Assembly (NCBI RefSeq): GCF_015694525.1
Contig: NZ_JADQDM010000016.1
Span: 1-64,000, forward strand
Direction of reading: 5' to 3'
Source of the DNA: Hymenobacter ruricola
GTDB lineage: Bacteria > Bacteroidota > Bacteroidia > Cytophagales > Hymenobacteraceae
Length of the DNA stretch: 64,000 bases
Under the pieces are notes generated by a model. That model saw only the letters and a program-made list of their open reading frames with translations, was not told the origin of the DNA and did not search any database. This document shows, one piece after another, positions 42,289-50,215 of this stretch (position 1 is the stretch's first letter; each line of letters starts with the position of its first letter). The translations under genes were made by a program, and so were the position numbers.

Positions 42289-42614
42289 CGCCGCCCGCGC
42301 CGGTTGGTGATGCGCTCCACGCGCTGCCGCTTTATCCAGCGCAGGTAGGTTTGCAGCTCTTCGGCGGTGCGCAGAGCCTCCACCGTGGCATACTGGCGGG
42401 CCAGGGCGCGGTTGCTCAGGAAGCGGTGCACGCTGCTGTGGCAGGGCTGGCACAGGTCGACGGTGGGGCCGTAGCGGCCACCTTCTTCGCGCGGCACCAA
42501 GTGGTGGCGCGAGGTGGCCTGCACCTCGCGCTCGCAGAGGCCACAACACGGGTTCGCGGAAAGGGAAGGTTGAGCGGAAGGCCCTTCGGCGGGCCGCAAG
42601 CGCCGTCTGGCCAT
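42285..42614 (-). CDS. HNH endonuclease-like protein, 109 aa
   Basis: A compact zinc-stabilised HNH domain: C-x2-C knuckle (CGLCER), the catalytic HHLVPRE, and a second C-x2-C followed by His (CQPCHSSVHRFLSN). The C-terminal ~40 residues are helical and basic, probably binding DNA. Isolated HNH proteins of this size are nicking or homing-like nucleases or of unknown role; no intein, phage or restriction partner is nearby. It converges on sbcC and overlaps it by four bases. Confidence 0.8.
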   Translation of the reverse strand: MARRRLRPAEGPSAQPSLSANPCCGLCEREVQATSRHHLVPREEGGRYGPTVDLCQPCHSSVHRFLSNRALARQYATVEALRTAEELQTYLRWIKRQRVERITNRRGRR

Positions 42615-42781
42615 GCGTCGAAAACGAAGAATCAGGGTTGGCTTTTCTCAAAACTATAACAGCTGGGAGATGGCGCAAGTTGCTTATTTGTTCTCAGGGC
42701 GTTACCTTGGCCTCGAATGAGCTTACTTGCTTTTTTATGAGCAACGATGGCTTGTTGCGCTTCACTTTTTTGCTGCTTCGC

Positions 42782-43234
42782 ATGATGATAACTGTACCTG
42801 CCATTTCTTTTCCCAAACGCGCGGCGCGGGCGGGCCGGGCCACCGGCGCCCTGCTGGCGCTGTTGCTGCTGAGCGCGGCCGCGCCGGCCCGCGCCCAAAC
42901 GTGGATGGTGAGCACCACGGCCCAAATAAAGCTGGGCATTCTCGACAAATACGGCCAGATAGGGCCCTACACGGCCACGTTTGTGGTGCACAACGAAAAA
43001 ACCGGCAAGGACTATTTCCTGGTGAAGCAGCTGGGCCAAAACCAGAAGGGCGTGGACGTGCTGTTTCCCACCGACCCCTCCGACCCCGAATACTTCAAGG
43101 CCGAAAGCGGGGAAGCGGCCACGGCCACGCCCGGCCGCTACACCTGGGAATGCCGCGTGAAGGGCGTGAAAGCCGTAGGCGGTCGCTTCGTGTTTCCGGA
43201 AGTGGCTAACGACGTGACGGTGATAAACAGATAG
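42782..43234 (+). CDS. Secreted hypothetical protein, 150 aa
   Basis: Signal peptide (basic FPKRAARAGR, then a Leu-rich core ending A-R-A-Q near residue 38) and a beta-rich mature domain (KLGILDKYGQIGPYTATFVV, then FLVKQLGQNQKGVDVLFP). No named family is recognised. The start is ATG at 42782 or 42785; both keep the signal peptide. A hairpin terminator lies about 30 bases after the stop. The gap 42615-42781 toward the HNH gene shows no further signal. Confidence 0.65.
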   Translation: MMITVPAISFPKRAARAGRATGALLALLLLSAAAPARAQTWMVSTTAQIKLGILDKYGQIGPYTATFVVHNEKTGKDYFLVKQLGQNQKGVDVLFPTDPSDPEYFKAESGEAATATPGRYTWECRVKGVKAVGGRFVFPEVANDVTVINR

Positions 43235-43264
43235 GCCGGCCCAGCTGGGAGGCGAAATTTGTGG

Positions 43265-43289
43265 AAAGCCTGGCCCTGTGCCGGGCTTT
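43265..43289 (+). terminator. Terminator hairpin
   Basis: AAAGCCTGGC (43265-43274) pairs with GCCGGGCTTT (43280-43289), one wobble pair, followed by CTTC. It closes the secreted-protein gene ending at 43234 and precedes thioredoxin. Confidence 0.65.
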
Positions 43290-43336
43290 CTTCGTTATAG
43301 TACGCTGCGCTGTTTCCTTTTTTAATTGCTTTGCTT

Positions 43337-43648
43337 ATGCCCCGCAAGTCTTTTTCCGAACTCATCAACAGCCCCGGCATGCCGGTATTGGTCGACTTCT
43401 ACGCCACCTGGTGCGGGCCCTGCAAAACCATGGCGCCCATCCTGGAGCAGGTGGCGGCCCAGCACGGCGGCAAGCTGCGCGTCATCAAAATCGACGTGGA
43501 CCGCAACCCCGCCGTGGCCCAACAATACCGCGTGCAGAGCATCCCGACGCTGATTCTGTTTCATCAGGGGCAGCCGGTATGGCGGCAGGCGGGCGTGGTG
43601 CCGGCCCCGCAAATAGCGCAGGCCCTGCAACCGTTCGTGGGCAAATAA
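43337..43648 (+). CDS. trxA: Thioredoxin, 103 aa
   Basis: A single-domain thioredoxin with the redox site WCGPC (C26 and C29), the preceding VLVDFYAT strand, the buried Asp20 and the cis-proline loop SIPTLILF. Length is exactly that of classical TrxA. It reduces disulfides in cytoplasmic proteins such as ribonucleotide reductase. The ATG at 43337 is chosen over a TTG two codons upstream. Whether it is the main or an auxiliary thioredoxin cannot be told. Confidence 0.93.
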   Translation: MPRKSFSELINSPGMPVLVDFYATWCGPCKTMAPILEQVAAQHGGKLRVIKIDVDRNPAVAQQYRVQSIPTLILFHQGQPVWRQAGVVPAPQIAQALQPFVGK

Positions 43649-43714
43649 GAGCGGTTGGGCCGCTGCCGGGCCGCCACCAAACTATTCTGCCGCACGCTGG
43701 CGTTGGGGGAGCGT

Positions 43715-43722
43715 TACCTTTG
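43715..43722 (+). promoter_or_regulatory. TAnnTTTG -7 element upstream of TonB receptor
   Basis: TACCTTTG, ending 21 bases before the receptor ATG at 43744. A TTG lies 9 bases upstream, too close for a standard -33 element. Confidence 0.4.
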
Positions 43723-43743
43723 CGTTCCCCTGCTGCCAACTGT

Positions 43744-46101
43744 ATGGTTTTTAGTTCTTCTCTGCGTTATCTGGTTCTTGTTTTGGTGCTGTTTGGCCTT
43801 GGGCCGCACCGGTCTTTCGCACAGAATGCCAGCCGGTTTACGCTCAGCGGCACCGTGCGGGGGGCCCGTGGCGAAACCCTGCCGGGCGCCAGCGTGGCCG
43901 TGCCTCAGCTCGGCACCGGCACCGCCGCCGATTCGGTGGGCCACTTCAGCCTGACGCTGCCCGCCGGGCGCCACCAGCTGGTGGTCGCCTCCATCGGCTA
44001 TCAGCAAATCACCCGTGACATCAACCTGACGCACAGCCAGCGGCTTAATTTTTCGCTCGAAGAAGGCGGCAACGAGCTGGGCGAAGTGGTGGTGGAAGGC
44101 GCCGCCACGCTGCAGGAAAAACTCAAAACCACCCAGATGGGCGTGGAGCACCTGAGCGTGCGCGAAGCCAAGCTGCTGCCGGCCCTGTTTGGCGAGGTCG
44201 ACATTCTGAAAACCCTGCAGCTGAAGCCCGGCGTGCAGAGCGGCGGCGAAGGCACCAGCGGCCTGTTTGTGCGCGGGGGCTCGGCCGACCAGAACCTGTT
44301 TTTGGTGGACAACGCGGTGGTGTACAACCCCAACCACTTGTTCGGCCTCTTTTCGGTGTTCAACTCCGACGCCGTGCAGGGCGTGGACCTGTACAAGTCG
44401 GGCTTTCCGGCGCAGTTTGGCGGGCGCCTGTCGTCGGTGGTCGACGTGAAGCTGCGCGAGGGCGACCGGCAGCACTACGTGGCCACGGGCGGCATCGGGC
44501 TCATTTCGTCGCGCCTCACCTACGAGGGGCCCATTAACAAGGGCAAGGGTTCGTTCATTGTGAGCGGCCGGCGCACGTATTTCGACATTTTTACGCGGGC
44601 CCTCAACCGGGCCAACGAAGGCAAGGAAGACTACAGCCCCATCCCGGACTACTACTTCTACGACATGAACGCCAAGGCGAACTACACGCTGGGCGACAAG
44701 GACCAGGTGTTTTTCACGGGCTACCTGGGGCGCGACGTGTTCGGGTTCAGCAGCACGGGCGGCTTCAATTTCAACTTCAACTGGGGCAACACCATCGGGA
44801 CGCTGCGCTGGAACCACGTGTTTTCGCCCCGGCTGTTTCTGAACACGTCGGTGGCGGTTTCCGACTACCACTACAGCCTCACCAACCGGCTCGACCAGTT
44901 TTCCTTCGGCCTGGGCTCCAACATCCGCGACTACACCGCCCGCACCGACGCCGAGTACACGCCCAACGACAGGCACCTGCTGAAGGCGGGCGCCACGGTC
45001 ACGCAGCACCGCTTCGGCGTGGGCCGCCTCGATGCCAACTCCGGCGACGGCCGCGTGAACTTCGGCTCCGACGTGAACTACTACGGGGCCGAGGGCGCCC
45101 TCTACGCCTCCGACAACTACAAAGCCACCGACAAGCTGCAGCTCGAAGGCGGCCTGCGCCTCACCGGCTTCCGCAGCGGCTCGGACCAGTACGGCGGCCT
45201 TGAGCCGCGCGCCTCGGCCCGCTACTCGCTCAACGAGCGCACCTCCTTCAAGGCCAACTACGCCCTGATGTACCAGTACGTGCACTTGGTCACGAACTCC
45301 GGCGCCACCCTGCCCACGGATATCTGGTACCCCTCGCGCCTGTCGGTGAAGCCCCAACGCTCGCAGCAGGTGAGCGGTGGCGCGAGCTTTCTGCTGGGCC
45401 AGGGCAAGTACTTGCTCACCAACGAAGTATACTATAAGTGGGGGCAGAACCAGGTTGATTTCAAGGACGGCGCGCAGCTGTTCGTGAACCCGGAGCTGGA
45501 CGCCGAATTCATTTTTGGCAAAAGCTGGGCCTACGGCAACGAGATTTACCTGGAAAAGAAAACCGGCAAAACCACCGGCTGGATAGGCTATACGCTGGCC
45601 TGGAGCTGGCGCAATTTCCAGCCCCAGCGCGGCACCACGGGCATCAACAACGGCCAGGATTTCCACCCCAGCTACGACCGGCGCCACAACCTGACCGTGG
45701 TGCTGCTGCACCAGCTCAACCCGCGCGTCAACCTCACGGCCAGCTTCGTGTTTAGCTCCGGCAACCTCACCACGCTGCCCCTGGGCCGCTTCGGGGTGCA
45801 GGACATTCCCGGCTCCAGCGTGGGCCTCGACCCGCGCCCGGTGCCCATCTACCCCGACCGCAACTCCTACCAGCTCATCCCCTACCACCGCCTGGACCTC
45901 GGCGTGGTCTACAAAATCGGCTCCCGCCTCAACCAGGACCTCACCCTGAGCATTTACAACGCCTACAACCGCCGCAACGCCTACTTCGTGTTCTTCGAAA
46001 CGCAGAAGGACAAGATTTCTGGCCGTACCGTCGGCTTCGCGGCCAAGCAGGTGTCGCTGTTCCCCGTCATCCCCTCGCTGACGTACAATTTCCGGTTTTA
46101 A
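43744..46101 (+). CDS. TonB-dependent receptor, 785 aa
   Basis: An outer-membrane active transporter. Signal peptide (residues 1-26), a carboxypeptidase-regulatory-like domain (about 30-115; LSGTVRGARGETLPGASVAV), a plug (about 130-235; FVRGGSADQNLFLVDNAVVY) and a 22-strand beta-barrel ending in a C-terminal Phe (TYNFRF). Substrate is unknown. It is followed by a DUF4249 lipoprotein, a recurrent Bacteroidetes pairing that resembles SusC/SusD organisation. The ATG at 43744 places the signal peptide at the N-terminus; the same frame is open further upstream. Confidence 0.93.
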   Translation: MVFSSSLRYLVLVLVLFGLGPHRSFAQNASRFTLSGTVRGARGETLPGASVAVPQLGTGTAADSVGHFSLTLPAGRHQLVVASIGYQQITRDINLTHSQRLNFSLEEGGNELGEVVVEGAATLQEKLKTTQMGVEHLSVREAKLLPALFGEVDILKTLQLKPGVQSGGEGTSGLFVRGGSADQNLFLVDNAVVYNPNHLFGLFSVFNSDAVQGVDLYKSGFPAQFGGRLSSVVDVKLREGDRQHYVATGGIGLISSRLTYEGPINKGKGSFIVSGRRTYFDIFTRALNRANEGKEDYSPIPDYYFYDMNAKANYTLGDKDQVFFTGYLGRDVFGFSSTGGFNFNFNWGNTIGTLRWNHVFSPRLFLNTSVAVSDYHYSLTNRLDQFSFGLGSNIRDYTARTDAEYTPNDRHLLKAGATVTQHRFGVGRLDANSGDGRVNFGSDVNYYGAEGALYASDNYKATDKLQLEGGLRLTGFRSGSDQYGGLEPRASARYSLNERTSFKANYALMYQYVHLVTNSGATLPTDIWYPSRLSVKPQRSQQVSGGASFLLGQGKYLLTNEVYYKWGQNQVDFKDGAQLFVNPELDAEFIFGKSWAYGNEIYLEKKTGKTTGWIGYTLAWSWRNFQPQRGTTGINNGQDFHPSYDRRHNLTVVLLHQLNPRVNLTASFVFSSGNLTTLPLGRFGVQDIPGSSVGLDPRPVPIYPDRNSYQLIPYHRLDLGVVYKIGSRLNQDLTLSIYNAYNRRNAYFVFFETQKDKISGRTVGFAAKQVSLFPVIPSLTYNFRF

Positions 46102-46109
46102 GCCCGAAC

Positions 46110-46207
46110 CGTCATGTCGAGCTTGTCGAGACATCTCGCGTGAGGCAGTAACTCAACTGATTGGATTACTACGGCACGCGAGATGTCTCGACAAGCTCGA
46201 CATGACG
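46110..46207. repeat. Inverted repeat R9 (family B)
   Basis: 33-bp perfect arms, 46110-46142 and 46175-46207; the left arm starts CGTCATGTCGAGCTTGTCG. The loop reads AGGCAGTAA ... TGATTGGATTACTACGG. It sits between the TonB receptor and DUF4249 genes. Confidence 0.93.
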
Positions 46208-46226
46208 TTCTAACAACGGTTTCTAC

Positions 46227-47078
46227 ATGAATTACCTCTTAAAGTCCGCTGCCTTTCTCGCCATCCTGGCCCTGGCCGGGTGCAGCAACCTGCAAAACGA
46301 CATCGACGTGCCGTTGCCTTCCTACTCGTCGCAGCTGGTGGTGGAATGCTACCTGGAGCCCGGCAAAGTGCCCAGCCTGGCCGTCACCACGTCGGTGCCC
46401 TACCTGAGTTCCGTGCTGCCGCAGGTGCCCAGCGACGTGACCGTGACCCTGATTATGCCCAACGGCACGTCGGTGCCGCTGGCGTACTCGCCCAACTTCA
46501 AGGCCCTGACGGACACCACGGGCGAAAAATTCCATTCGCACATCGGGCGCGACCCGCTGGTGGCCCGCCCCGGCGACGTGTTCCGGCTCGACGTGCGCGA
46601 CACCAAGGGCCGCCACGCCACCAGCACCACCACCTACCTGGCCCCCATTCCCATCGATTCGGTGGAGTTTAAGTTTAACGACAAGACGGGCTCGGAGCGC
46701 AAGGCCTACTTCCTCACCAATTTCCGCGACCCGGCCACGCCCGGCGACTGCTACCGCCTGCAGCTGCACAAGGGCGACCCCATCCCCAAAAACCTCATCA
46801 AGAGCCCGGAAGTGGACATATCGCTCGAAGACCGGCTGCTCAACGGCCAGAACTTCACCGTGGGCACCAGCTACCGCTTCAACGCCAACGACTCGGTGAC
46901 GGCCACGCTCTACCACACCGAATACGCCTTTTACCGCTTCCGCCAGTCGGTGCGCGACGCCCGCAACGCCAACGGCAACCCCTTCTCCCAGCCGTCCGCC
47001 ATTTACGGCAACGTGGAGGGCGGCGTGGGCATTTTTGCCGTGCTCAGCGCGACCCGAGCGACGAAGGTTGTCAAATAG
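46227..47078 (+). CDS. DUF4249 lipoprotein, 283 aa
   Basis: N-terminal lipobox (LALAGCSN, Cys at residue 19) marks a lipoprotein, probably surface-exposed or outer-membrane attached. The body matches DUF4249: SSQLVVECYLEPGKVPSLAV, a first beta-sandwich, then a second domain with FRDPATPGDCYRLQL. DUF4249 proteins regularly follow TonB-dependent receptors and may serve as their substrate-capturing partners. The repeat between the two genes would fall within a shared transcript. Confidence 0.87.
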   Translation: MNYLLKSAAFLAILALAGCSNLQNDIDVPLPSYSSQLVVECYLEPGKVPSLAVTTSVPYLSSVLPQVPSDVTVTLIMPNGTSVPLAYSPNFKALTDTTGEKFHSHIGRDPLVARPGDVFRLDVRDTKGRHATSTTTYLAPIPIDSVEFKFNDKTGSERKAYFLTNFRDPATPGDCYRLQLHKGDPIPKNLIKSPEVDISLEDRLLNGQNFTVGTSYRFNANDSVTATLYHTEYAFYRFRQSVRDARNANGNPFSQPSAIYGNVEGGVGIFAVLSATRATKVVK

Positions 47079-47105
47079 CTTTTAGCTCCTTGGAATGTAT
47101 AAGAA

Positions 47106-47230
47106 CGGTCAGGTCGAACTGGTCGAGACATCTCGCGTGCTGAAGCAAAATCCTTCGATTGGAATACTGCGGCACGCGAGATGTCTCGACCAGCTCGACC
47201 TGAACGTTCTGCTGCGCTCGGCCTGACCGT
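47106..47230. repeat. Inverted repeat R10 (family B) with attached family A fragment
   Basis: Arms 47108-47140 and 47172-47204 (GTCAGGTCGAACTGGTCG; one mismatch). Directly after it, 47211-47230 reads GCTGCGCTCGGCCTGACCGT, a damaged copy of the family A right-arm end. The loop holds GATTGGAATACTGCGG. It fills the gap before the converging phosphorylase gene. Confidence 0.88.
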
Positions 47231-47251
47231 CCTTTTTTTAGGCGGCTGCCG

Positions 47252-48079
47252 CTATTCCAGTCCCGCCACCACGGCTTTAATTAATGCCGTAAGGCGGGGC
47301 TCGGCGGCGGCGGCGGCGGCGAAGATATCGGCCAGCACCACCGGCTTGAGGTGGCCGGGCGCGCACAAATCGGTGATGACCGACACGGCCAGCACCGGCA
47401 GGCCCAGGTGGCGCGCGGCAATGACTTCCGGCACCGTGCTCATGCCCACGGCGTCGGCCCCGATGGTGCGCAGGTAGCGGTACTCGGCCGGCGTTTCAAG
47501 CATGGGGCCGGGCACGCTGGCGTACACGCCGCGGCGGGTGGTACCGGCTTGGCCCAGCGCCTGGGCGGCGGCTTCGGCGCGGGCCAGCAGGTCGGCGTCG
47601 TAGGGCGCAAACATGTCGGGGAAGCGCGGGCCCAGCTCGTCGAGGTTGGGGCCAATGAGCGGGTTGCCGGGCTGCAGGTTAATGTGGTCGTCAATCAGCA
47701 TCAAATCCGCGATGTTGAAATCGGGGTTGAGGCCGCCCGCCGCGTTGCTCACCAGCAGCCGGCTGATGCCCAGCAGCTTGAGCACCCGCACGGGCATGGC
47801 CACCTGCTGCATGGTGTAGCCCTCGTAGTAGTGGAAGCGGCCTTGCAGCACGGCCACTTTTTTGCCGCCCATGCGGCCCAGCAGCAGGCGCCCGGCGTGG
47901 CTTTCCACCGTGGAAAGCGGGAAGTTGGGAATGTCGGCGTAGTTGATTTCGTGCGCTACCTCCACTTCGCGGGCCAGCGCGCCCAGGCCGGTGCCGAGGA
48001 TGATGCCCGTTTCGGGTTGAAAACTATTGGCCTGGGCCTGGATGTAAGCGGCGGCTTCGCGGAGTTGGTCGAGCATCAT
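47252..48079 (-). CDS. punA: Purine nucleoside phosphorylase, 275 aa
   Basis: A trimeric (class II-type) purine nucleoside phosphorylase, cleaving inosine or guanosine with phosphate for purine salvage. Diagnostic motifs: phosphate loop GIILGTGLGAL, HAGRLLLGRMGG, QGRFHYYEGY, NAAGGLNPDF, base-binding GPMLETPAEYRYLRTIGAD and MSTVPEVIAARHLG. Length is standard. Start is one of the paired ATGs at 48079 or 48076 (MMLDQLREAA); the upstream frame runs into repeat R11 and is not protein. Confidence 0.93.
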   Translation of the reverse strand: MMLDQLREAAAYIQAQANSFQPETGIILGTGLGALAREVEVAHEINYADIPNFPLSTVESHAGRLLLGRMGGKKVAVLQGRFHYYEGYTMQQVAMPVRVLKLLGISRLLVSNAAGGLNPDFNIADLMLIDDHINLQPGNPLIGPNLDELGPRFPDMFAPYDADLLARAEAAAQALGQAGTTRRGVYASVPGPMLETPAEYRYLRTIGADAVGMSTVPEVIAARHLGLPVLAVSVITDLCAPGHLKPVVLADIFAAAAAAEPRLTALIKAVVAGLE

Positions 48080-48102
48080 GAGTTGAGCGAATGTATAAAA
48101 AT

Positions 48103-48209
48103 TGTCATCCTCATCTGGCGTACGCGCAGCGAAGGACCTTCTCATTGTTGAACGATTTGTTCAAGCTCGAAAAGGTCCTTCGCTGCGCGTACGCCAGATG
48201 AGGATGACA
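48103..48209. repeat. Inverted repeat R11 (family C)
   Basis: 38-bp perfect arms, 48103-48140 and 48172-48209, starting TGTCATCCTCATCTGGCGTA. It lies between the phosphorylase start and the SppA stop, so it falls 5' of the phosphorylase gene. Confidence 0.93.
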
Positions 48210-48231
48210 GATGGCAGGGCAACAAATGCGG

Positions 48232-50007
48232 TTACTGAATGTCGAGCGTGTAGGGCAGGCGGGCCTGCACGCCGCGCATCTGCATCAGTTGCTGGTACTG
48301 GGCGTAGGCGGGGTACAGCGGGCCGAGCTCGGTTTTGAGGGCTTTGGTTTTGGCTTCGTCATCGTCGTCGCCCAAGCCGAACGTTCTCAGGAGGCCTTCA
48401 AGCTCCGAACGCTGGCGCGGCAGGCGCTGCACACGGTAGTCGTCGGCCTTGAGGTGGGCGCGCTGGGCCGCGAGTTGCAGGGCGTCCTGGTAGTCGCCCA
48501 GCACGTCCACGAGACCATTTTCTTTGGCTTCGAGGCCGCTCCAGACGCGGCCTGAGGCCAGGCGGCGCAGGCGCTCCACGGGCATGTGGCGGCCCTGGGC
48601 GGCCTTGCTGGTGAAGTCGGCGTACGTCCGGTCCACTTCGTGCTGCAGGGCCTTGCGCTCAAACTCCGACAGCGGGCGGGTGATGGTGGGCAGGTCCGAA
48701 AACTTGCCCGTCGTCACGCGGTCCACCGTGATGCCGAGCTTGTCGGCCAGCAGCGGCTGGATGTTGGGCAGCACCATAAATACCCCAATGGAGCCCGTGA
48801 TGGTGTTCGGGTGGGCCACGATGGTGTCGCAGGCCATGGCGATGTAGTAGCCGCCCGAAGCCGCCACGTCGCTCATGCTGGCAATAATCGGCTTCACTTT
48901 TTTGGTGAGCACCACTTCGCGGTAAATGATATCCGAAGCCAGCGAGGAGCCGCCGGGCGAGTTGATGCGCAGCACCACGGCCTTCACTTTGTCGTCGAGC
49001 CGGGCCTTGCGGATGGCCTCGGCAAACTTGGTGCTGCCGATGTTGTCGTCGGAGCCTTTGCCGGTCACGATGTCGCCCTCGGCGTAAATCACGGCGATGC
49101 GGTTGCCGCTGGTCTTGCCTTCTTTTTCGTCGGCGTCGTCGCTGTCGGTGTACTCGCTCAAGCTCACCAGGCTGGGCTTTTTGTCTTTGGCCAGGTCGAG
49201 CTTGCCGCGCATGTAGTCCTGCACTTCATCGAAGTAGCCGAGCTTGGTCACCAGTTTCAGGCGCAGGGCGTCGGGGGCGTTGTGCACCAGCATGGAGTCC
49301 GAGATGACCTTGAGGCGGGCGGGGTCGATGCCGCGGGCTTTGGCCACCTGCCCCACCATGTAGCCGTTGATGGAGTTCAGGAACGAGACGGTCTGGTAGC
49401 GGGCCGAATCGGAGAAATTCTCCCGAAAAAAGGGCTCCACGGCGCTTTTGAACGAGCCGACGCGGAAAATGTAGGGCTGAATGCCGGCCTTGTCGAACAG
49501 GCGTTTGTAGAACATCACCTCCGAGCTCAGGCCGTTGAATTCAAGCGTGCCCTGCGGGTTGAGGTAGATTTCGTTGGCGACCGAGGAGAGGTAGAAGCTT
49601 TTTTCAGAAGCGATTTCGTGGTAGGCCACCACGAATTTGCCGCTCTTCTTGAAATCAATCAGGGCGTCGCGCACTTCCTCCAGCGAGGCCATGCCGCCCT
49701 GAATGATGCCCAGGTTGAGCAGAATGCCCTTGATGTCGCCGTCGGTTTTGGCGCGCCGGATGGCCTCTTTCAGGTTCACCAGGCCGGTGGAAGAATTGTT
49801 GCCGCCGAGGCTGAACCTGCTGTCGCGCCCACGCTCGCTCAGCGGCTCGTTCAGCTTCAATTCCAGCACCGAGTTGGCCGCGACCTCCTTCTTATCGCCG
49901 GCGCTGGCCGCCGCCCCAATGATGGCCGCAAAGACCACGAAACCCAGGAAACTGAATGCGACCAGGCCCACGATGGTGGCCAGCACAAACTTAAAAAACT
50001 GACGCAT
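48232..50007 (-). CDS. sppA: Signal peptide peptidase SppA (67K type), 591 aa
   Basis: A membrane-anchored serine protease of family S49 that degrades leftover signal peptides. One N-terminal membrane helix (about 7-33) is followed by two tandem S49 domains, as in the long E. coli-type enzyme. The catalytic Ser lies in SDVAASGGYYIAM (near 380), and the Lys partner is expected in the N-terminal domain around SEKSFYLSS. GSIGVFMVLPNIQPLLADKL follows the active site. Length is standard for the 67K form. Confidence 0.93.
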   Translation of the reverse strand: MRQFFKFVLATIVGLVAFSFLGFVVFAAIIGAAASAGDKKEVAANSVLELKLNEPLSERGRDSRFSLGGNNSSTGLVNLKEAIRRAKTDGDIKGILLNLGIIQGGMASLEEVRDALIDFKKSGKFVVAYHEIASEKSFYLSSVANEIYLNPQGTLEFNGLSSEVMFYKRLFDKAGIQPYIFRVGSFKSAVEPFFRENFSDSARYQTVSFLNSINGYMVGQVAKARGIDPARLKVISDSMLVHNAPDALRLKLVTKLGYFDEVQDYMRGKLDLAKDKKPSLVSLSEYTDSDDADEKEGKTSGNRIAVIYAEGDIVTGKGSDDNIGSTKFAEAIRKARLDDKVKAVVLRINSPGGSSLASDIIYREVVLTKKVKPIIASMSDVAASGGYYIAMACDTIVAHPNTITGSIGVFMVLPNIQPLLADKLGITVDRVTTGKFSDLPTITRPLSEFERKALQHEVDRTYADFTSKAAQGRHMPVERLRRLASGRVWSGLEAKENGLVDVLGDYQDALQLAAQRAHLKADDYRVQRLPRQRSELEGLLRTFGLGDDDDEAKTKALKTELGPLYPAYAQYQQLMQMRGVQARLPYTLDIQ

Positions 50008-50009
50008 AA

Positions 50010-50215
50010 GACCGCAGATTTAACAGATTTTAACGGATGAAACGGATTTTTTGTGGTTTCGCGCCCACCTAGTTCGGCCAGGATTGCGGCCAATTAGCCG
50101 GCAAGTTACACGCACTTGTATCGTTTGCCTTTGGCGTGCATTACGCAAACGCGAGGTGTTACTCAGAACCACAAAAAATCTGTTTTATCCGTTAAAATCC
50201 GTTAAATCTGCGGTC
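50010..50215. repeat. Large AT-rich inverted repeat R12 (family G)
   Basis: Arms of about 49 bases, 50010-50058 and 50167-50215, built from GACCGCAGATTTAACAG and TTAACGGAT units, around a 108-base GC-rich loop. It fills the gap between the SppA start and the RarA stop, and its right arm touches the RarA stop codon. It is far richer in A and T than its surroundings. Confidence 0.85.

Noticed and set aside
43261..43743. N-terminal extension of the TonB receptor frame through the thioredoxin region
   Set aside because: The frame is open but overlaps trxA and its terminator, and the signal peptide only makes sense with the ATG at 43744.
43714..46134. 806-codon open frame on the minus strand across the TonB receptor gene
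   Set aside because: It is exactly antisense to a receptor with clear domains, and its translation is His/Gly/Ala/Val-rich with no motif. Long antisense frames are expected at this GC content.
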